NCBI GenBank assembly: GCA_963970005.1 | Contig: CAXAMN010020890.1 | Span: forward strand, 890,757-954,756 | DNA: 64,000 nucleotides | From: Durusdinium trenchii | Lineage: Eukaryota > Sar > Dinophyceae > Suessiales > Symbiodiniaceae | Direction of reading: 5' to 3' | Part shown: piece by piece, positions 32,301 through 43,045 of the stretch | Layout: each line of letters opens with the position of its first letter | How positions within the stretch are numbered: the first letter of the stretch is position 1 | Notes under the pieces: generated by a model | The model's database searches: none | What the model saw: only the letters and a program-made list of their open reading frames with translations | What the model was told of the DNA's origin: nothing | Position numbers and translations under genes: made by a program

Positions 32301-32732
32301 TCAGTGAAGGTCACAAGCTTGGGTGGAAATCACAATGCACATCTCTGCCGTCTCGGCATGGTGGCTGAGCCCGAGCCAACCGAGCCAGGAACATCGCCGA
32401 CCGCAACTCAGTCCAATGACCGAGCACTTCTCTTCACCGAGACACTGCAGAGTAGCGGTGAGACTATTTTGTGTGATCCCTGGCTGCATCAAAAGCTTCA
32501 CGTCCATGGCGGCCTCAGGAGAAGCGCCGGATTGGCGCGAGGTACAAACGGCGGCCCTGCCGTGTTTTGACACAGGCTGACAGGATCTGACACCAATGAA
32601 ACAGGGGTCTTCACTTCCTGTTGCAAAGCCTTTTCCTTGAAACACAACATGGCAATTGAAGGGCTCTTCAGAGGGTGTTCTCGTGCTGGTACCCTTTTTG
32701 GAAATGTCTGTGGCCGTCTTCAACACAAGCAT
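32301..32732 (-). CDS. candidate ORF or exon, 143 codons
   Basis: The minus frame reads GASPEAAMDVKLLMQPGITQ, NSLTATLQCLGEEKCSVIG and a Cys/Gly/His-rich end, with high G/C third bases in the central 90 codons. A plus frame (32323-32580) ends VIPGCIKSFTSMAASGEAPD and then a stop. A downstream plus exon-like stretch (VVELSTIAIEASQQRTSPK) reaches a GCAG|GTAAAA donor near 32810. Strand unresolved; I lean to minus. Confidence 0.3.
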   Translation of the reverse strand: MLVLKTATDISKKGTSTRTPSEEPFNCHVVFQGKGFATGSEDPCFIGVRSCQPVSKHGRAAVCTSRQSGASPEAAMDVKLLMQPGITQNSLTATLQCLGEEKCSVIGLSCGRRCSWLGWLGLSHHAETAEMCIVISTQACDLH

Positions 32733-32892
32733 CGGTGGTAGAACTCAGCACAATCGCCATCGAAGCCTCCCAGCAGAGGACGAGCCCCAAGGACCCAAGA
32801 TGTGCAGGTAAAATGGCAAGCGGCGAATGGGTTTTCCCTTGGCAAACGTTGGTTCCAAGAGAAAGCCTGGTCTCTTACACCCCCACACACAC

Positions 32893-33308
32893 ACACACTT
32901 ATAGATATGCGTACTGACTTGACAGCGGTGCCACACGCCAGCCTAAGTAAAAACCTAAGAAGCCAGGACAGGTAAAGTATGGGGTTCCAAACCTCTCAAA
33001 GCCTACGTAGCCTCCAACTCCAAATCGACACATCCAAAGCGACAATGCACATCTGCCGATGATGAACCGATGCAAAGGCTGGTCGTCTTGTTCTAGTCAA
33101 AGGCTGGTCGTCTTGTTCTAGTTAGAAGCAGGGACCATGATGACGTGTCTCAAGTACAACTGCAGGTACACACGGATGATCAGTCCGTGCATCGCACTCC
33201 AAGGCATAGCTTCGTTGCACTGAGTTTGCCAAGGAGTGCTCAGTGCCCCTGCTGATGTAAAAGAAAAAATCAAAAGAATCCCTGTGACTACAAGGGGCAC
33301 ACACACAC
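32893..33308. repeat. duplicated block A, copy 1
   Basis: About 415 bp, almost identical to 33969-34357. This copy has an extra tandem 25-bp unit (CAAAGGCTGGTCGTCTTGTT repeated at about 33070-33120) and a few extra bases. Both ends are CA microsatellites. No coding frame of its own is convincing. Confidence 0.95.
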
Positions 33309-33968
33309 GCCTCCCGAGGGGAGGCAAAACTTAAGGCTAGGACGAATGTGCAAATCTGCGCGCAGGAAAGACAAAAAGAATGAAAACATGAGAAGGAGGA
33401 CGAGACGGGACAAAAGTGTGCGTGGTTGCGATGAAAGAGAAACCAAGTGCACAGGGACAACCGATGAGCCACACCTCATTGTCGAGACCTGGGCGACCTA
33501 AAAACTGGGTTGTAGATGTGCACGTACACGCTAAGGCCGGGGCCGATGTGCGCGCAAACAAAGGAAAGGATGAGATGACGAAACATGAAGACAGGAGGAC
33601 ATGAAAGAAAAGAGGAAACAGAAGTGTGTGACGGGGAAAGGATGAAAGGGGAACCAAATGGAGGAAACGAGAACCAATGAAGCCAAACCTCATTAGAAGC
33701 GCCTGGGACCTCGCCTCGTTTGAATGTATGCGCTGTGTGTGCACCTGAGAGTGGGAACCTCAAAAGTACTTCGGTCGCTCTGACCACGTTGAGGCGTTAA
33801 GCCAGCTTAGACCGCTGCGGTCACGTAAAGGCATGACCCAACTTGGAATTCCAAAGATGAGACAAAAATCTGAGTTCTCTCGGCCTAGGCCACCTACGCT
33901 CGCTGCGAGCTGCTCTGTATCCGGGCAGGGGATACGTTCGACAAACTCCCGGACTCTCACTAGGAGAG
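33309..33968. repeat. spacer X with two diverged tandem copies
   Basis: Segments at about 33330-33505 and 33520-33725 are diverged copies of one purine-rich unit; each ends with a shared ACCTCATT...CCTGGG...ACCT pattern. Minus-strand frames through them are hydrophobic shadow translations of the purine-rich strand. No gene seen. Confidence 0.75.
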
Positions 33969-34357
33969 ACACACTTATAGATATGCGTACTGACTTGACA
34001 GCGGTGCCACACGCCAGCCTAAGTAAAAACCTAAGAAGCCAGGACAGGTAAAGTATGGGGTTCCAAACCTCTCAAAGCCTACGTAGCCTCCAACTCCAAA
34101 TCGACACAAAGCGACAATGCACATCTGCCGATGATGAACCGATGCAAAGGCTGGTCGTCTTGTTCTAGTTAGAAGCAGGGACCATGATGACGTGTCTCAA
34201 GTACAACTGCAGGTACACACGGATGATCAGTCCGTGCATCCCACTCCAAGGCATAGCTTCGTTGCACTGAGTTTGCCAAGGAGTGCTCAGTGCCCCTGCT
34301 GATGTAAAAGAAAACAATTCAAAAGAATCCCTGTGACTACAAGGGGCACACACACAC
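33969..34357. repeat. duplicated block A, copy 2
   Basis: Near-identical to 32893-33308 but with only one copy of the internal 25-bp unit. It abuts block B copy 1 through a shared CACACACA. Confidence 0.95.
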
Positions 34358-34744
34358 TCTGACATTCTGACATTGGGTTTCAGTTAGCTCAATTCCCACG
34401 TCGAGAAGGAAGGTGAGTGAACGGAAAGGCGCATGAGTCAGCAAAACAGTATTGTTGAACAAGAGTTTCTCAAAACGCTCAAGTGAAAGCGGCGATCAGC
34501 TGCGGCAAACGCGGCAGGAAAGGGTTTAGGGAGATAGCATGCAGGAACCACCATGAATCAAATCGAAAGTGGAAAAGCTTGAGCAACAGTTTCCGGTGCA
34601 GGTACGTCGGCAAGCGTCCTTGCCGATATCCGCAGGACACTGCAGAGAGCTTTGTTAAGTGGAGCTCTGGCCTGCTCCACTTGCCTGCTTGGAAACATGG
34701 GAACCCTTAGGGACAGGGGTTGACACACACACACACACACACAC
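34353..34744. repeat. duplicated block B, copy 1
   Basis: About 390 bp, nearly identical to 35641-36024. It begins CACACTCTGACATT (this copy has an extra CTGACATT) and ends in a CA microsatellite of about ten repeats. Small minus frames occur in both copies and are not convincing genes. Confidence 0.95.
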
Positions 34745-35361
34745 GGTGCCGCTTTGCGGCGCTCGCGCGGTGAACCTGAATAGATACCTAAAAAGCCTTA
34801 GAAACAAAAGAAAGAAACACAGAAAGAGCAGCGCTAAGAGGGCAAGAGAGAAAGATAGGAGTAGAAAAAAGGTGAATACTTAGCCCTCGACTGGGGCAGG
34901 GAAACGAGCCTCAAGAACAACCTAAAAAGCCTGAGAGAAAGCCCAAGAAACGACCGAAAGCGTAAGAAAGAAAGGGGGGGGGCAGGGAGGGGGTGTATGT
35001 AGCATGTGTGTGTCCATGTGTGTGTGTGTATGACTACTTAGCACTCTAGAGTTACTGACTACTTAGCAGAAGCGAATTAAGTGCAATAGTTAGGGAGCGG
35101 GACTTTAGTCTTAGACCGCCGGGGTAGAGAAGACAAGAACAGGGACAACAAAGGGAAAGGCACCGACACACAAGTGTGTCGAGTACCATTTCCCTGTGTT
35201 AACCTAATTAGGTAGGGAGTAGAACTCAGCGGGGGGGGGGGTTGGGAAAACATGCCTGGCCNNNNNNNNNNNNNNNNNNNNNNNNNNNNNNNNNNNNNNN
35301 NNNNNNNNNNNNNNNNNNNNNNNNNNNNNNNNNNNNNNNNNNNNNNNNNNNNNNNNNNNNN

Positions 35362-35402
<41 letters not shown>

Positions 35403-35640
35403 GGGAAAACATGCCTGGCCTCAAGTGGAAATGAATTCCGTTTTTTGCCCGGCGGTTGTGGTGGCATGTCGTGTAAGCCCGACGGCTCTTAATGCAGTTA
35501 ATCCAGTGGTGAAAAGGAATCGGTTAAGAGAATCCAACAAAAGGTGGAAACGAAGAAGCTGTGAGTGAAATTCCAGCATGGCTTCGGCGCCCCAGTGACG
35601 GGGATCACACCCAGCACCCAAGTGGGACGGCTGAGCGGTT
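34745..35640. other. spacer Y, purine-rich, with the N gap
   Basis: Purine-rich sequence (AAAG/GAAA runs), a G-rich stretch and a TG microsatellite near 35005-35030, then the poly-G gap. Frames spanning the N are meaningless. No gene seen. Confidence 0.8.
35262..35361. other. 100-N scaffold gap in a poly-G tract
   Basis: The gap is exactly 100 N. The left side ends with 11 G plus TTGGGAAAACATGCCTGGCC. The right side begins with 39 G followed by the same 20 bases at 35401-35420. The two contig ends therefore overlap, and the gap is probably an artefact of a long G homopolymer. Confidence 0.97.
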
Positions 35641-36024
35641 CACACTCTGACATTGGTTTTCAGTTAGCTCAATTCCCACGTCGAGAAGGAAGGTGAGTGA
35701 ACGGAAAGGCGCATGAGTCAGCAAAACAGTATTGTTGAACAAGAGTTTCTCAAAACGCTCAAGTGAAAGCGGCGATCAGCTGCGGCAAAACGCGGCAGGA
35801 AAGGGTTTAGGGAGATAGCATGCAGGAACCACCATGAATCAAATCGAAAGTGGAAAAGCTTGAGCAACAGTTTCCGGTGCAGGTACGTCGGCAAGCGTCC
35901 TTGCCGATATCCTCAGGACACTGCAGAGAGCTTTGTTAAGTGGAGCTCTGGCCTGCTCCACTCCCCTGCTTGGAAACATCGGAACCCTTAGGGACAGGGG
36001 TTGACCCACACACACACACACACA
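35641..36024. repeat. duplicated block B, copy 2
   Basis: Copy of 34353-34744 with scattered single-base differences, ending in a CA microsatellite. Confidence 0.95.
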
Positions 36025-36416
36025 AAGGATTGTTCCAAGCCCGCATAGTTACCTGGTTGGTTTGATAGAAAACAAGGCGCCACCGCATAGCGATACTGCA
36101 GCGGGTGCGTCCGCGGCAAGAAGAGCGGCATAGAGGTGGCTGTGGAGAGCCTGGCAAAGACGAGGACGGAACATCTCTGTGTCTGAGATTTGCCTCAGAC
36201 GTCCTATTTACAGACTGACTATGTCCTACAAGTAGTATGTAGAAGAACTCTCTGTGTCAAACAATCTTGGCTTAGCCTCGGACAGAAACCCTTCAAGATT
36301 TGGGTCCAGAAACTTTGGGTCAGATTCATTCCGTGAAAAACATTCGTGTATATAATGATTGAAGATCTGAGATCCAATATTGACATCTCTCATGCTTAAA
36401 ACTGTTTGGGCCCTTC

Positions 36417-36776
36417 ATGTGTGACTCCAGTAGTCAAGTTGAGGAGGTTACTTACCTTAGGGCGCCAGGGTCTGAAGCTGGGTGGGGATGGGTTGGTGGA
36501 CAGCTCGGTATTGTTGTTCTTCTGGCTTCTTTTGGGGGAGGATTGCACTTGGCTTCCTTAAAAGACATGGTCTTGGTCGCTGGGCTTCGGTTTCACATGC
36601 ACATCACAGCGCCTCTTATCCAGCGTTCTTCAGCACCTGTGACCCTGGAACTCTTCTCCAGACCCACCACAACACAATCGAACCGCTTCCCCCACCGGCG
36701 GCTGTCAATTGGAAGTGCGGACCCGCTCGCATCACCTGAACAACCACTGGAGCCCAGGGCGGACCAGCGTTCGTGA
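36417..36776 (+). CDS. candidate ORF or exon with one hydrophobic segment
   Basis: A plus frame of 119 codons reads WVGGQLGIVVLLASFGGGLH, then KDMVLVAGLRFHMHITAPL and a Ser/Pro/Arg-rich tail. The antisense minus frame (36616-37023, 135 codons) includes PSNAVIGAGAAGQKFQTIY and is a serious competitor. It lies just right of the duplicated block. No family recognised. Confidence 0.33.
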   Translation: MCDSSSQVEEVTYLRAPGSEAGWGWVGGQLGIVVLLASFGGGLHLASLKDMVLVAGLRFHMHITAPLIQRSSAPVTLELFSRPTTTQSNRFPHRRLSIGSADPLASPEQPLEPRADQRS

Positions 36777-37276
36777 AGCCAGTCGAATGCTCAGTGAATT
36801 TTGTTGTGGATGAGAGACTGGTGATCATGAACCTCTTACTGGGACAGTAAAGAAGTCGATAGATCGTTTGGAACTTCTGCCCTGCAGCGCCAGCGCCTAT
36901 TACAGCGTTTGAAGGGATCTCACGTGGCGCAAGATCTGTTTTTTTGCTTTGTGAATAGATGTAAATATATGATATTCGTGATATTAAATAACTATGTGAA
37001 TCGTATAGGCTTGAGGGTGACATTGTGAGGTAACCCAGGCTTTCTCAGCCCAAACCAAGGTGTTCAGATCAAGTCTTCAGGAAATCCAATCCACAGGACG
37101 GCCTTGCAGATTGCGTCTTGAATATATACTAACTCTTCTATCCAGATGAAACACCTCACGTTCTATTGATCACCAAAAGGGTCCTTGAAAACTGCAAGTT
37201 CGTCATAACCAGATGACGGCGATGAACACCGGTGACTTCTCATCGAACTTTCCCACTTCCTTGCTCGCCGATTGAA

Positions 37277-37537
37277 ACCGGGCCGCTGCTTGTGCTTCTT
37301 GGCCGCAGCAGCTGCGCCCGCAAGGTTACATCGGTGCCTGCCTGAGATTGCTCAGTAGCCCGGTTTTCACGGCAAACGAGCTGGCGAGAAATGCGAAAAC
37401 AATGGATTTCTTCACGTTGAGAGTCTTCATGACTTATCTGCCCCGCACAAAGACAAAAGTGGTCACCCGATCTGGCAGCAAAACAAAGGCTCAGTGCTCA
37501 AATGTCCAAACCTTAAGCCCAAGTAACCAAGTCCGGT
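37277..37537 (+). CDS. candidate exon ending at a perfect consensus donor
   Basis: The plus frame is open from about 37277 and reads LRPQGYIGACLRLLSSPVF, TANELARNAKTMDFFTLRVF and a Lys/Thr-rich end. It finishes at CCG|GTAAGT near 37536. The consensus donor plus G/C-biased codons are the support. The next plus exon could be 37616-37770 (LFWKDHGLILEGLQVSLAGH), although phases do not obviously match. Confidence 0.37.
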
Positions 37538-37615
37538 AAGTTTCGCAACTTCAAGTTTCCCCACCAGGCAGGAAATCCTTCAAAGGACTTGTCTCCCTCT
37601 GCCCAGGTTTGACCA

Positions 37616-37873
37616 GTGGGGCGCCTCTTCTGGAAGGATCACGGTCTCATCTTGGAAGGACTCCAGGTCAGCTTGGCTGGGCACCTAGGGCAACACGTGA
37701 AGCAGCGGGTGCTTCAGGAGCCAGGCCCTGCTGAAAAACCATTAAGGTGGTGCGTGATTGCTCGACCATATCAGGTCATAGAAACTCCAAAACCATCTCC
37801 AAACCATCTAAAGAACGACATCAAACAAGACTTTGATGTCATCTACCTCGTGTTTTCCTATGTTGTCCACTGA
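37616..37873 (+). CDS. candidate exon downstream of 37277-37537
   Basis: The plus frame of 85 codons reads GRLFWKDHGLILEGLQVSLA, then HLGQHVKQRVLQEPGPAE, with good codon bias up to about 37750. The remainder (KPSPNHLKNDIKQDF) looks weaker and may be intron. A further plus frame starts at ATG 37836 (MSSTSCFPMLSTEDPTKEGS) and reaches TTG|GTGAGA near 37972. Confidence 0.33.
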   Translation: MGRLFWKDHGLILEGLQVSLAGHLGQHVKQRVLQEPGPAEKPLRWCVIARPYQVIETPKPSPNHLKNDIKQDFDVIYLVFSYVVH

Positions 37874-38511
37874 GGACCCCACAAAGGAAGGCTCAGCCAC
37901 AGCAGTGGTTCCTGAAGCGCCCATCAGCTCACCTAGGGCTCACCATCGGGGGACGGGCTGCCCGGTGCTTGGTGAGACAGTGAGAAAGTGTATATATCAG
38001 CAGATCTGCGGTGCAGATTCGAGCTCAATGATCATATGCAAAAGGATGGAAAAGGGATTCAAAAAACAAACAATCACACACATCTCTGACTGGCCTTTCA
38101 TAGAAAATGAATGTTTGGTTCTTCGCCGATTGCAGGAAGACACTCACATGACATATATAATCCCTTGGCAAATCGCCACACTCGCGGCGCCCTGAGCAGC
38201 CATGTACCAAGGATCGACACCTAGAGTCCCTAGAGTTGATCTAGGTCTGAAACTTCCAAGCTTCAGTGGTCGCTTGGGGACATGGGATAGGTCCGATAGG
38301 TTCTCTTTGGGCAACCAGGTCAAGCAGTCTATCTCATCACGTGGTTTCTACAGCAGGTCAGGAGGCTAAGCAGCTAAAATGTGGTCTTCCCAGTTTTCAG
38401 GGGCACGATTTTGGAGAACAGTCACGAGTTCCCCCACGAGTTCCCCCAAACGCCATTCTCTGGGAAAGTGAGAATGAAGAAAACCTATATATATATATAA
38501 TGTCTTCTAAT

Positions 38512-38943
38512 TTACAGTAAGGAGCGCAGGCAGTCACTCAAAATACTCAAATGAGAATGATGTGATATGTGCAAGCTGCATGGCACGGGTCCTTCATCTT
38601 CCTTCCATTCTTCACCCATCTGTCGAGCCACAAGCAGGAGTTGACTCCAGATATCCTTGCCACAGTGCCCAAGCGCAAAGCCTGGCTGCAGCACTGCAAC
38701 TGCCCTGCTGGGCCAGATCATGGCTAGATGCGTCATGTCCCAGAAGATTGATGGCTTTTTTGACCTCTGGCTTCCAAGTGAAACATGCCTTGTCAAGTCA
38801 AATTGACTGACCAAAAATTGATGCCTGAACTGAGAGAGGGAAAATAGTTCCGAAACCGCCAGGGGGGCCTCTCTATTCAAATACCAATCCAAGCAGGACA
38901 TCTTACTCCTCTCAACTTGCAACAAACCGTTTTCGCGCAACAA
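38512..38943 (-). CDS. candidate ORF or exon, 143 codons
   Basis: The minus frame reads MSCLDWYLNREAPLAVSELF, FLVSQFDLTRHVSLGSQRS, AVAVLQPGFALGHCGKDIW and SQLLLVARQMGEEWKEDEG before a Ser/His/Leu-rich end. A plus frame of 82 codons is antisense. The minus reading is longer and has convincing charged/hydrophobic alternation. No family recognised. Confidence 0.36.
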   Translation of the reverse strand: MLRENGLLQVERSKMSCLDWYLNREAPLAVSELFSLSQFRHQFLVSQFDLTRHVSLGSQRSKKPSIFWDMTHLAMIWPSRAVAVLQPGFALGHCGKDIWSQLLLVARQMGEEWKEDEGPVPCSLHISHHSHLSILSDCLRSLL

Positions 38944-39415
38944 CGACCCTGCTGGGGTTTGATGATCTTCCTCCAGCTAGGAAGGTGGGTGTTGAAACGA
39001 GTTATTTTCCAGATGTGAAACACACCAATTGGAAGCGCGGTTTTTTGGGGGGCTTGGACATGCCTGAGACGAATCGATCGAACGGCCCATGGCAATGAGG
39101 TCCTATCACCTATGGTTCAAACTGTTTAGTACATCGGTTCATCACAATATCATCACGGGAACAACTGTTGTCGGGCATGATTTATCCGCAAAATGGCCAG
39201 GAAGCTTGGCGTCCACATCTTGCGGTATGCTACTCGGTTAGTCATTGAGCCATGGCAGTTTTTATGGGGACCACACCGCCGTCGGTTGGCCCTTTAAGAG
39301 ACACATATGCCTGGTATAGCCCGCAGGCACTGTGATGAGCTGCACTGGCAGGGTGCCATTCATCGGCAGCTCACAGGCCTTGGTTTGGGCACAGTCGTCT
39401 TATTCGTCAGAATAG

Positions 39416-39510
39416 TACACTCTGACTCACTAACATGGAAGTGGAGGGCCCACCTTTCGCAAGAACCCCAAAAGGCCATAGGTGCATTTTCCACTTCCAT
39501 GTCGTGTGTT
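39416..39510. mobile_element. foldback element, copy 2 (diverged)
   Basis: Left arm TACACTCTGACTCACTAACA then TGGAAGTGGA; right arm TTTCCACTTCCATG. Shorter and more diverged, with one end eroded. Confidence 0.65.
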
Positions 39511-39879
39511 CGGACAAATAGATCCACCACAGTCACCTTTCCCGGAATCAAATGGCTTCACGGACCCTTGATCCCGCCCGATTCAGGGGGGGCGCTCGGA
39601 CTCTCTGCATTCGGCCTGGGCCAAGGGTCTGTGTGAAAGGGATGAAGCCTGATGGGTCAACCACTTCAGGGCGAAGATGCAACTTGATTGGTGCATGTCA
39701 TGATATCTTTGATGTTTGGTGTCAATGGATTTGCATGGATGTGCAATACCGCCCACCCATTGCAAGCCAAAAGCCATCCTCAACGAGAGAATTGAATACA
39801 TCCTGTAGCTTCAAATATATGAATAGCCTAATTGATCAATCTCATAAGTGGCTTTAGCTTTGCTCAACTCCTCTCCTCA

Positions 39880-40128
39880 TCAACATACCGATGACTCATC
39901 AGGCTCCAAAGCGCCGAACAGGCCAAAAGACTCGGGAAACCGCTTCAAACTCAGTGATGCAGCCGAGTCGGTTCCGGTTCGGTTCGGTTCTTCTGCAGTC
40001 CTCCCGTTCGCTCGGACACCGAGGATCCACGCCGCGCTTTTCGCCACGTGAGCTCGGTCACTCACCACGCTGTAAAAGCACCCGACCCGTTTGCCCGCGG
40101 GAGCCGAGTGACGTGTGGCCAGGCACAA
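39880..40128 (-). CDS. candidate terminal exon with high G/C third bases
   Basis: The minus frame reads VGCFYSVVSDRAHVAKSAAW, ILGVRANGRTAEEPNRTGTD and SLSLKRFPESFGLFGALEP before TGA. The opposite plus frame (39848-40051) is also G/C-biased (RFKLSDAAESVPVRFGSSAV). I prefer minus for its length and composition. No family recognised. Confidence 0.36.
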   Translation of the reverse strand: MCLATRHSAPAGKRVGCFYSVVSDRAHVAKSAAWILGVRANGRTAEEPNRTGTDSAASLSLKRFPESFGLFGALEPDESSVC

Positions 40129-40195
40129 AGCTCCACATCGCTACTGCACAGCTTTGTGACTCACGTGTGATTGAAGGTGGCTGATCGGGGCGCCC

Positions 40196-40687
40196 TCATG
40201 GGTTTTTTGAGGGATCACACAAACCATGAGGTATCAAAGAACGTTTTGCACAGGGTTTTTGTCTCATCTTGTATATCCAAACGTGTCCACCTATGATATA
40301 GACGACTCGTGGTGGGCGTCTATTTGATGGGGCCACTGCAATGACAAGACCATCTTTTGTGAGCCTTCGTTTTGTGGGTTCCAATACCAATCTTTCTTGA
40401 AAAGAGTGAACATGTGTCAAAACCATCTGAATCTGTTCCCAACCCATTCCCCTAGCCTTGCTAGGTGTCCATCTCGCTTCAGGAGCTACGTTCGGTTCGC
40501 GTCCGATCGCTCCAATTCGTCGCGTGCGATGCCCTGACCGCTCCGTTCGGTGCGCGTCCGATCGCTCAAGTCGTCTCCTCCACATGTCAGGCCCATGGAG
40601 CGCCGTGCGGTAGGCCGTGGGACGAAAGGCTTCCTCGATGCTGGCGACGCTGGCGGTCACCGCAGGCACCTGGGTCATGGCGCACAC
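40196..40687 (-). CDS. candidate ORF or exon, 163 codons, G/C-rich 5' half
   Basis: The minus frame begins MTQVPAVTASVASIEEAFRP at ATG 40678 with near-exclusive G/C third bases, then YRTALHGPDMWRRRLERSD. Bias fades after about 40480, so the coding part may end before the TGA at 40196. A 24-bp direct repeat with 55-bp spacing (40489-40567) lies within it. The segment upstream of the ATG is Ser/Pro-rich and open. Function unknown. Confidence 0.42.
   Translation of the reverse strand: MCAMTQVPAVTASVASIEEAFRPTAYRTALHGPDMWRRRLERSDAHRTERSGHRTRRIGAIGREPNVAPEARWTPSKARGMGWEQIQMVLTHVHSFQERLVLEPTKRRLTKDGLVIAVAPSNRRPPRVVYIIGGHVWIYKMRQKPCAKRSLIPHGLCDPSKNP
40489..40567. repeat. 24-bp direct repeat, 55-bp spacing, CG-rich
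   Basis: CGTTCGGTTCGCGTCCGATC at 40489 recurs as CGTTCGGTGCGCGTCCGATC at 40544. The core TCCGATCGCTC also occurs near 51160 and 54290. Confidence 0.85.
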
Positions 40688-41727
40688 ATCTGCCGCGGGG
40701 CTCGGTGGGGTGGACGGGGAGGGTCATGGCGGATGGGGGCGGAAGCTGAAATGACCTGCAGATCTGTTTTCATGCTTACAGTAACAGGAATGATGAGCCA
40801 AGATGATCTGCTCGAAGCTGCGATGTCTTGGGACATCCCATGACAGAAATAGAATGAAATAGACTTACAGTAAAAGTATGTAAAAGTTGTAATAAGTCTT
40901 GGGATGTCTTGGGATGTCTTGGGTGTCAAAGTGGGATCCCGCTTTTGGCCAGTACCTTGTTCATCCTTTTTCACCTCTTCGCTTCGCACGGTTCGGTTCA
41001 AACATAAAAATCCGCCGAACAAGCGCGAGGTTTCTACCCACCACCACTCCTACCACCTAACAGGCCCGACACAGTCTAACCAATGGGTCTTCAGAGTCTG
41101 CACGTCCACGACTGGGGTGGCGTGATCTGATCATATCTGGTCGTAACTGGTCGGTTTCTTCGGGTGGCACTGCTAAGGTTTCCCCGCACCGGTCGTCCCC
41201 TTTGTTCTCGCCAACCGTGCAGGGCTGGTCATCATGAGAGCCAACAAATTGGAGATCCTGTGAATATGACGATGACCATATATATATATTATATGAGACC
41301 CAATAGCTGACCCAATACGGATCTTAGCAAACACACTAGCAAATACGTCTCCATGATTCTCCATGTGTCTCCACAGTGCTTCGAAAATGCCGACGCATCC
41401 CAGGCCTCCACCAAGAATGGAGATGGCACCTGGAGTTGCTGGAAAGGTCTTGTGAGAGCATTATGCAAAAAACAACTGAGTGAACTCCCCTTCCAACACG
41501 TTTGATCTCAGTTCTCTATGCGTTAAAGACCTTGGCAAGCGCTTTCCCAGGCAGTCGTGATGGACGCATCCTCGCTGGGAGGCTTCTTGTTGATCTCACA
41601 GGCGGCTTCGGCGTCACTTTTTGAGTTGGTCCCCCCATTCCCACCTCTCGACTCCAAGTTTGCTGATTCAGCCACTTCAAATCACTCCCTTCTGTTTGGA
41701 ACCTCAAAAACGAACATCAACCATATC

Positions 41728-41915
41728 TCAGGATGCCTCCATCCGGAGGCATCTTGGAGGATCTAGGGGTGGTCTAGAGTCTATGGGCACATCACGTTCC
41801 GCCCGTCTCCGCCGCGCTGCATCGCTCAGCTCCAACGGCTCATAGTGCAACGTGAAGAAGCACTCTGCTGCCTGGCCCTCCTGGAGGACTAGAACCAATG
41901 TCCAAGGCGGCACTG
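41728..41915 (-). CDS. candidate terminal exon
   Basis: The minus frame after a CTCAG acceptor reads WTLVLVLQEGQAAECFFTLH, YEPLELSDAARRRRAERDVP and a Pro/Arg-rich end with TGA at 41728. Codons favour G/C. Short, but consistent with a 3' exon. No family recognised. Confidence 0.36.
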
Positions 41916-42486
41916 AGTTTGACCAAAAATGATGCAAATCATGGAGAATGCCTCCAAAGACCTACCAGTACCGGAGTTGGAGTCTTCTCATGTATGTGAG
42001 CTGGTAGAGTGGTATGGTGGAGATTGGCTGGTGATTGGCTGGTCAGCCGTGGGGTGTCCGGTCAAGTTGGCTTGCAAACAAGTTGGGCGCCCGGCGCACC
42101 AGGCGTGGCAGGCGCCCGGGAGTCGGTCTGACAACACTGCTTCTCTTCCATCCATACATGAGACGAGTTGTTGGTTGATTTTGGTTAAGGTGCTTCGACA
42201 GCACAACTGGCAGAGCAACTTTCAAAGTATTGCCTCCCAAAACATCCCCAGAACAGGTTTTAGGTTGAACATGGTTGAACCATCCATACCCTGATCATCC
42301 TAGTTCTGAGTATTCATATCCAACTCGAAATAGTTGACACAAGTTACACTCAATGAAGCAATCATGAAAGTGGAACAAAACATTACAAAACCAAATTTCC
42401 TGAAACCAGGAAGGTCTGCTCAGCTTTGTTGGAGGGAGGGTAAGTAACCAACTACCACCAGACCACGAGGATTCAATATGATTCTA

Positions 42487-42786
42487 TCACGCTCTCGATC
42501 GCCGCTCGCTGGCTCTCCGCTCCTGAAGCCACACCATGGCTTTGGGCATCACCGCGCCAGGCTCCAGGATCTGAGATCGACTCGATCGACCGAGAGCGCC
42601 GAAGCACCGACTCTCGCGGCGCCCGTCCCGACCGGTTCCGTGGCGCCCGTCCGATGACGATGGCCGTCTTCCGGTGATCGAAGCGGGCCGAGTTTCTGCA
42701 GACTTGTCAAGAGACGAGCTAAGCAAGAGTTTGGTGACATGAGTGTCGAAGTCGAAATACCTTTGAATCTTTTTGTTGCCATACAT
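42487..42786 (-). CDS. candidate terminal exon, Arg/Ser/Gly-rich then helical
   Basis: The minus frame ends SQILEPGAVMPKAMVWLQER, then RASERRSRA and TGA at 42487, with strongly G/C-ending codons in the last 70 codons. The upstream part is Arg/Ser/Gly-rich, perhaps disordered. Another minus frame overlaps (42549-42821). No family recognised. Confidence 0.34.
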   Translation of the reverse strand: MYGNKKIQRYFDFDTHVTKLLLSSSLDKSAETRPASITGRRPSSSDGRHGTGRDGRRESRCFGALGRSSRSQILEPGAVMPKAMVWLQERRASERRSRA

Positions 42787-43045
42787 CTAGATCTTTCGGC
42801 AAGCGTGGTAAACATCAGCAAGTCGTGTCCTTCCGTTGCATTGTCCTTCCCGTTGCATCGGCTAAACCCATGTGGTTAGGGCAATTCCAGAGACCCAGAC
42901 CGAGAGACGTTCGACCCCACTGAGCTGTTCGTGTGGAGACGAGACCCCAGACGAGACCCCAACACCTCCAGCATGAGCTGAACTCCTTGGAGGTCTCAGC
43001 TGCTGAACTGACGGGAGAAGGAACAAGGGTCATTTAGACCAAAGG

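Noticed and set aside
33337-33787. Hydrophobic minus-strand frames of 103-135 codons
   Set aside because: Translations of purine-rich, tandemly duplicated DNA giving Phe/Ser/Leu runs; present in both diverged copies only as shadow frames.
35077-35568. Frames across the N gap
   Set aside because: Translate poly-G/poly-C and N; meaningless.
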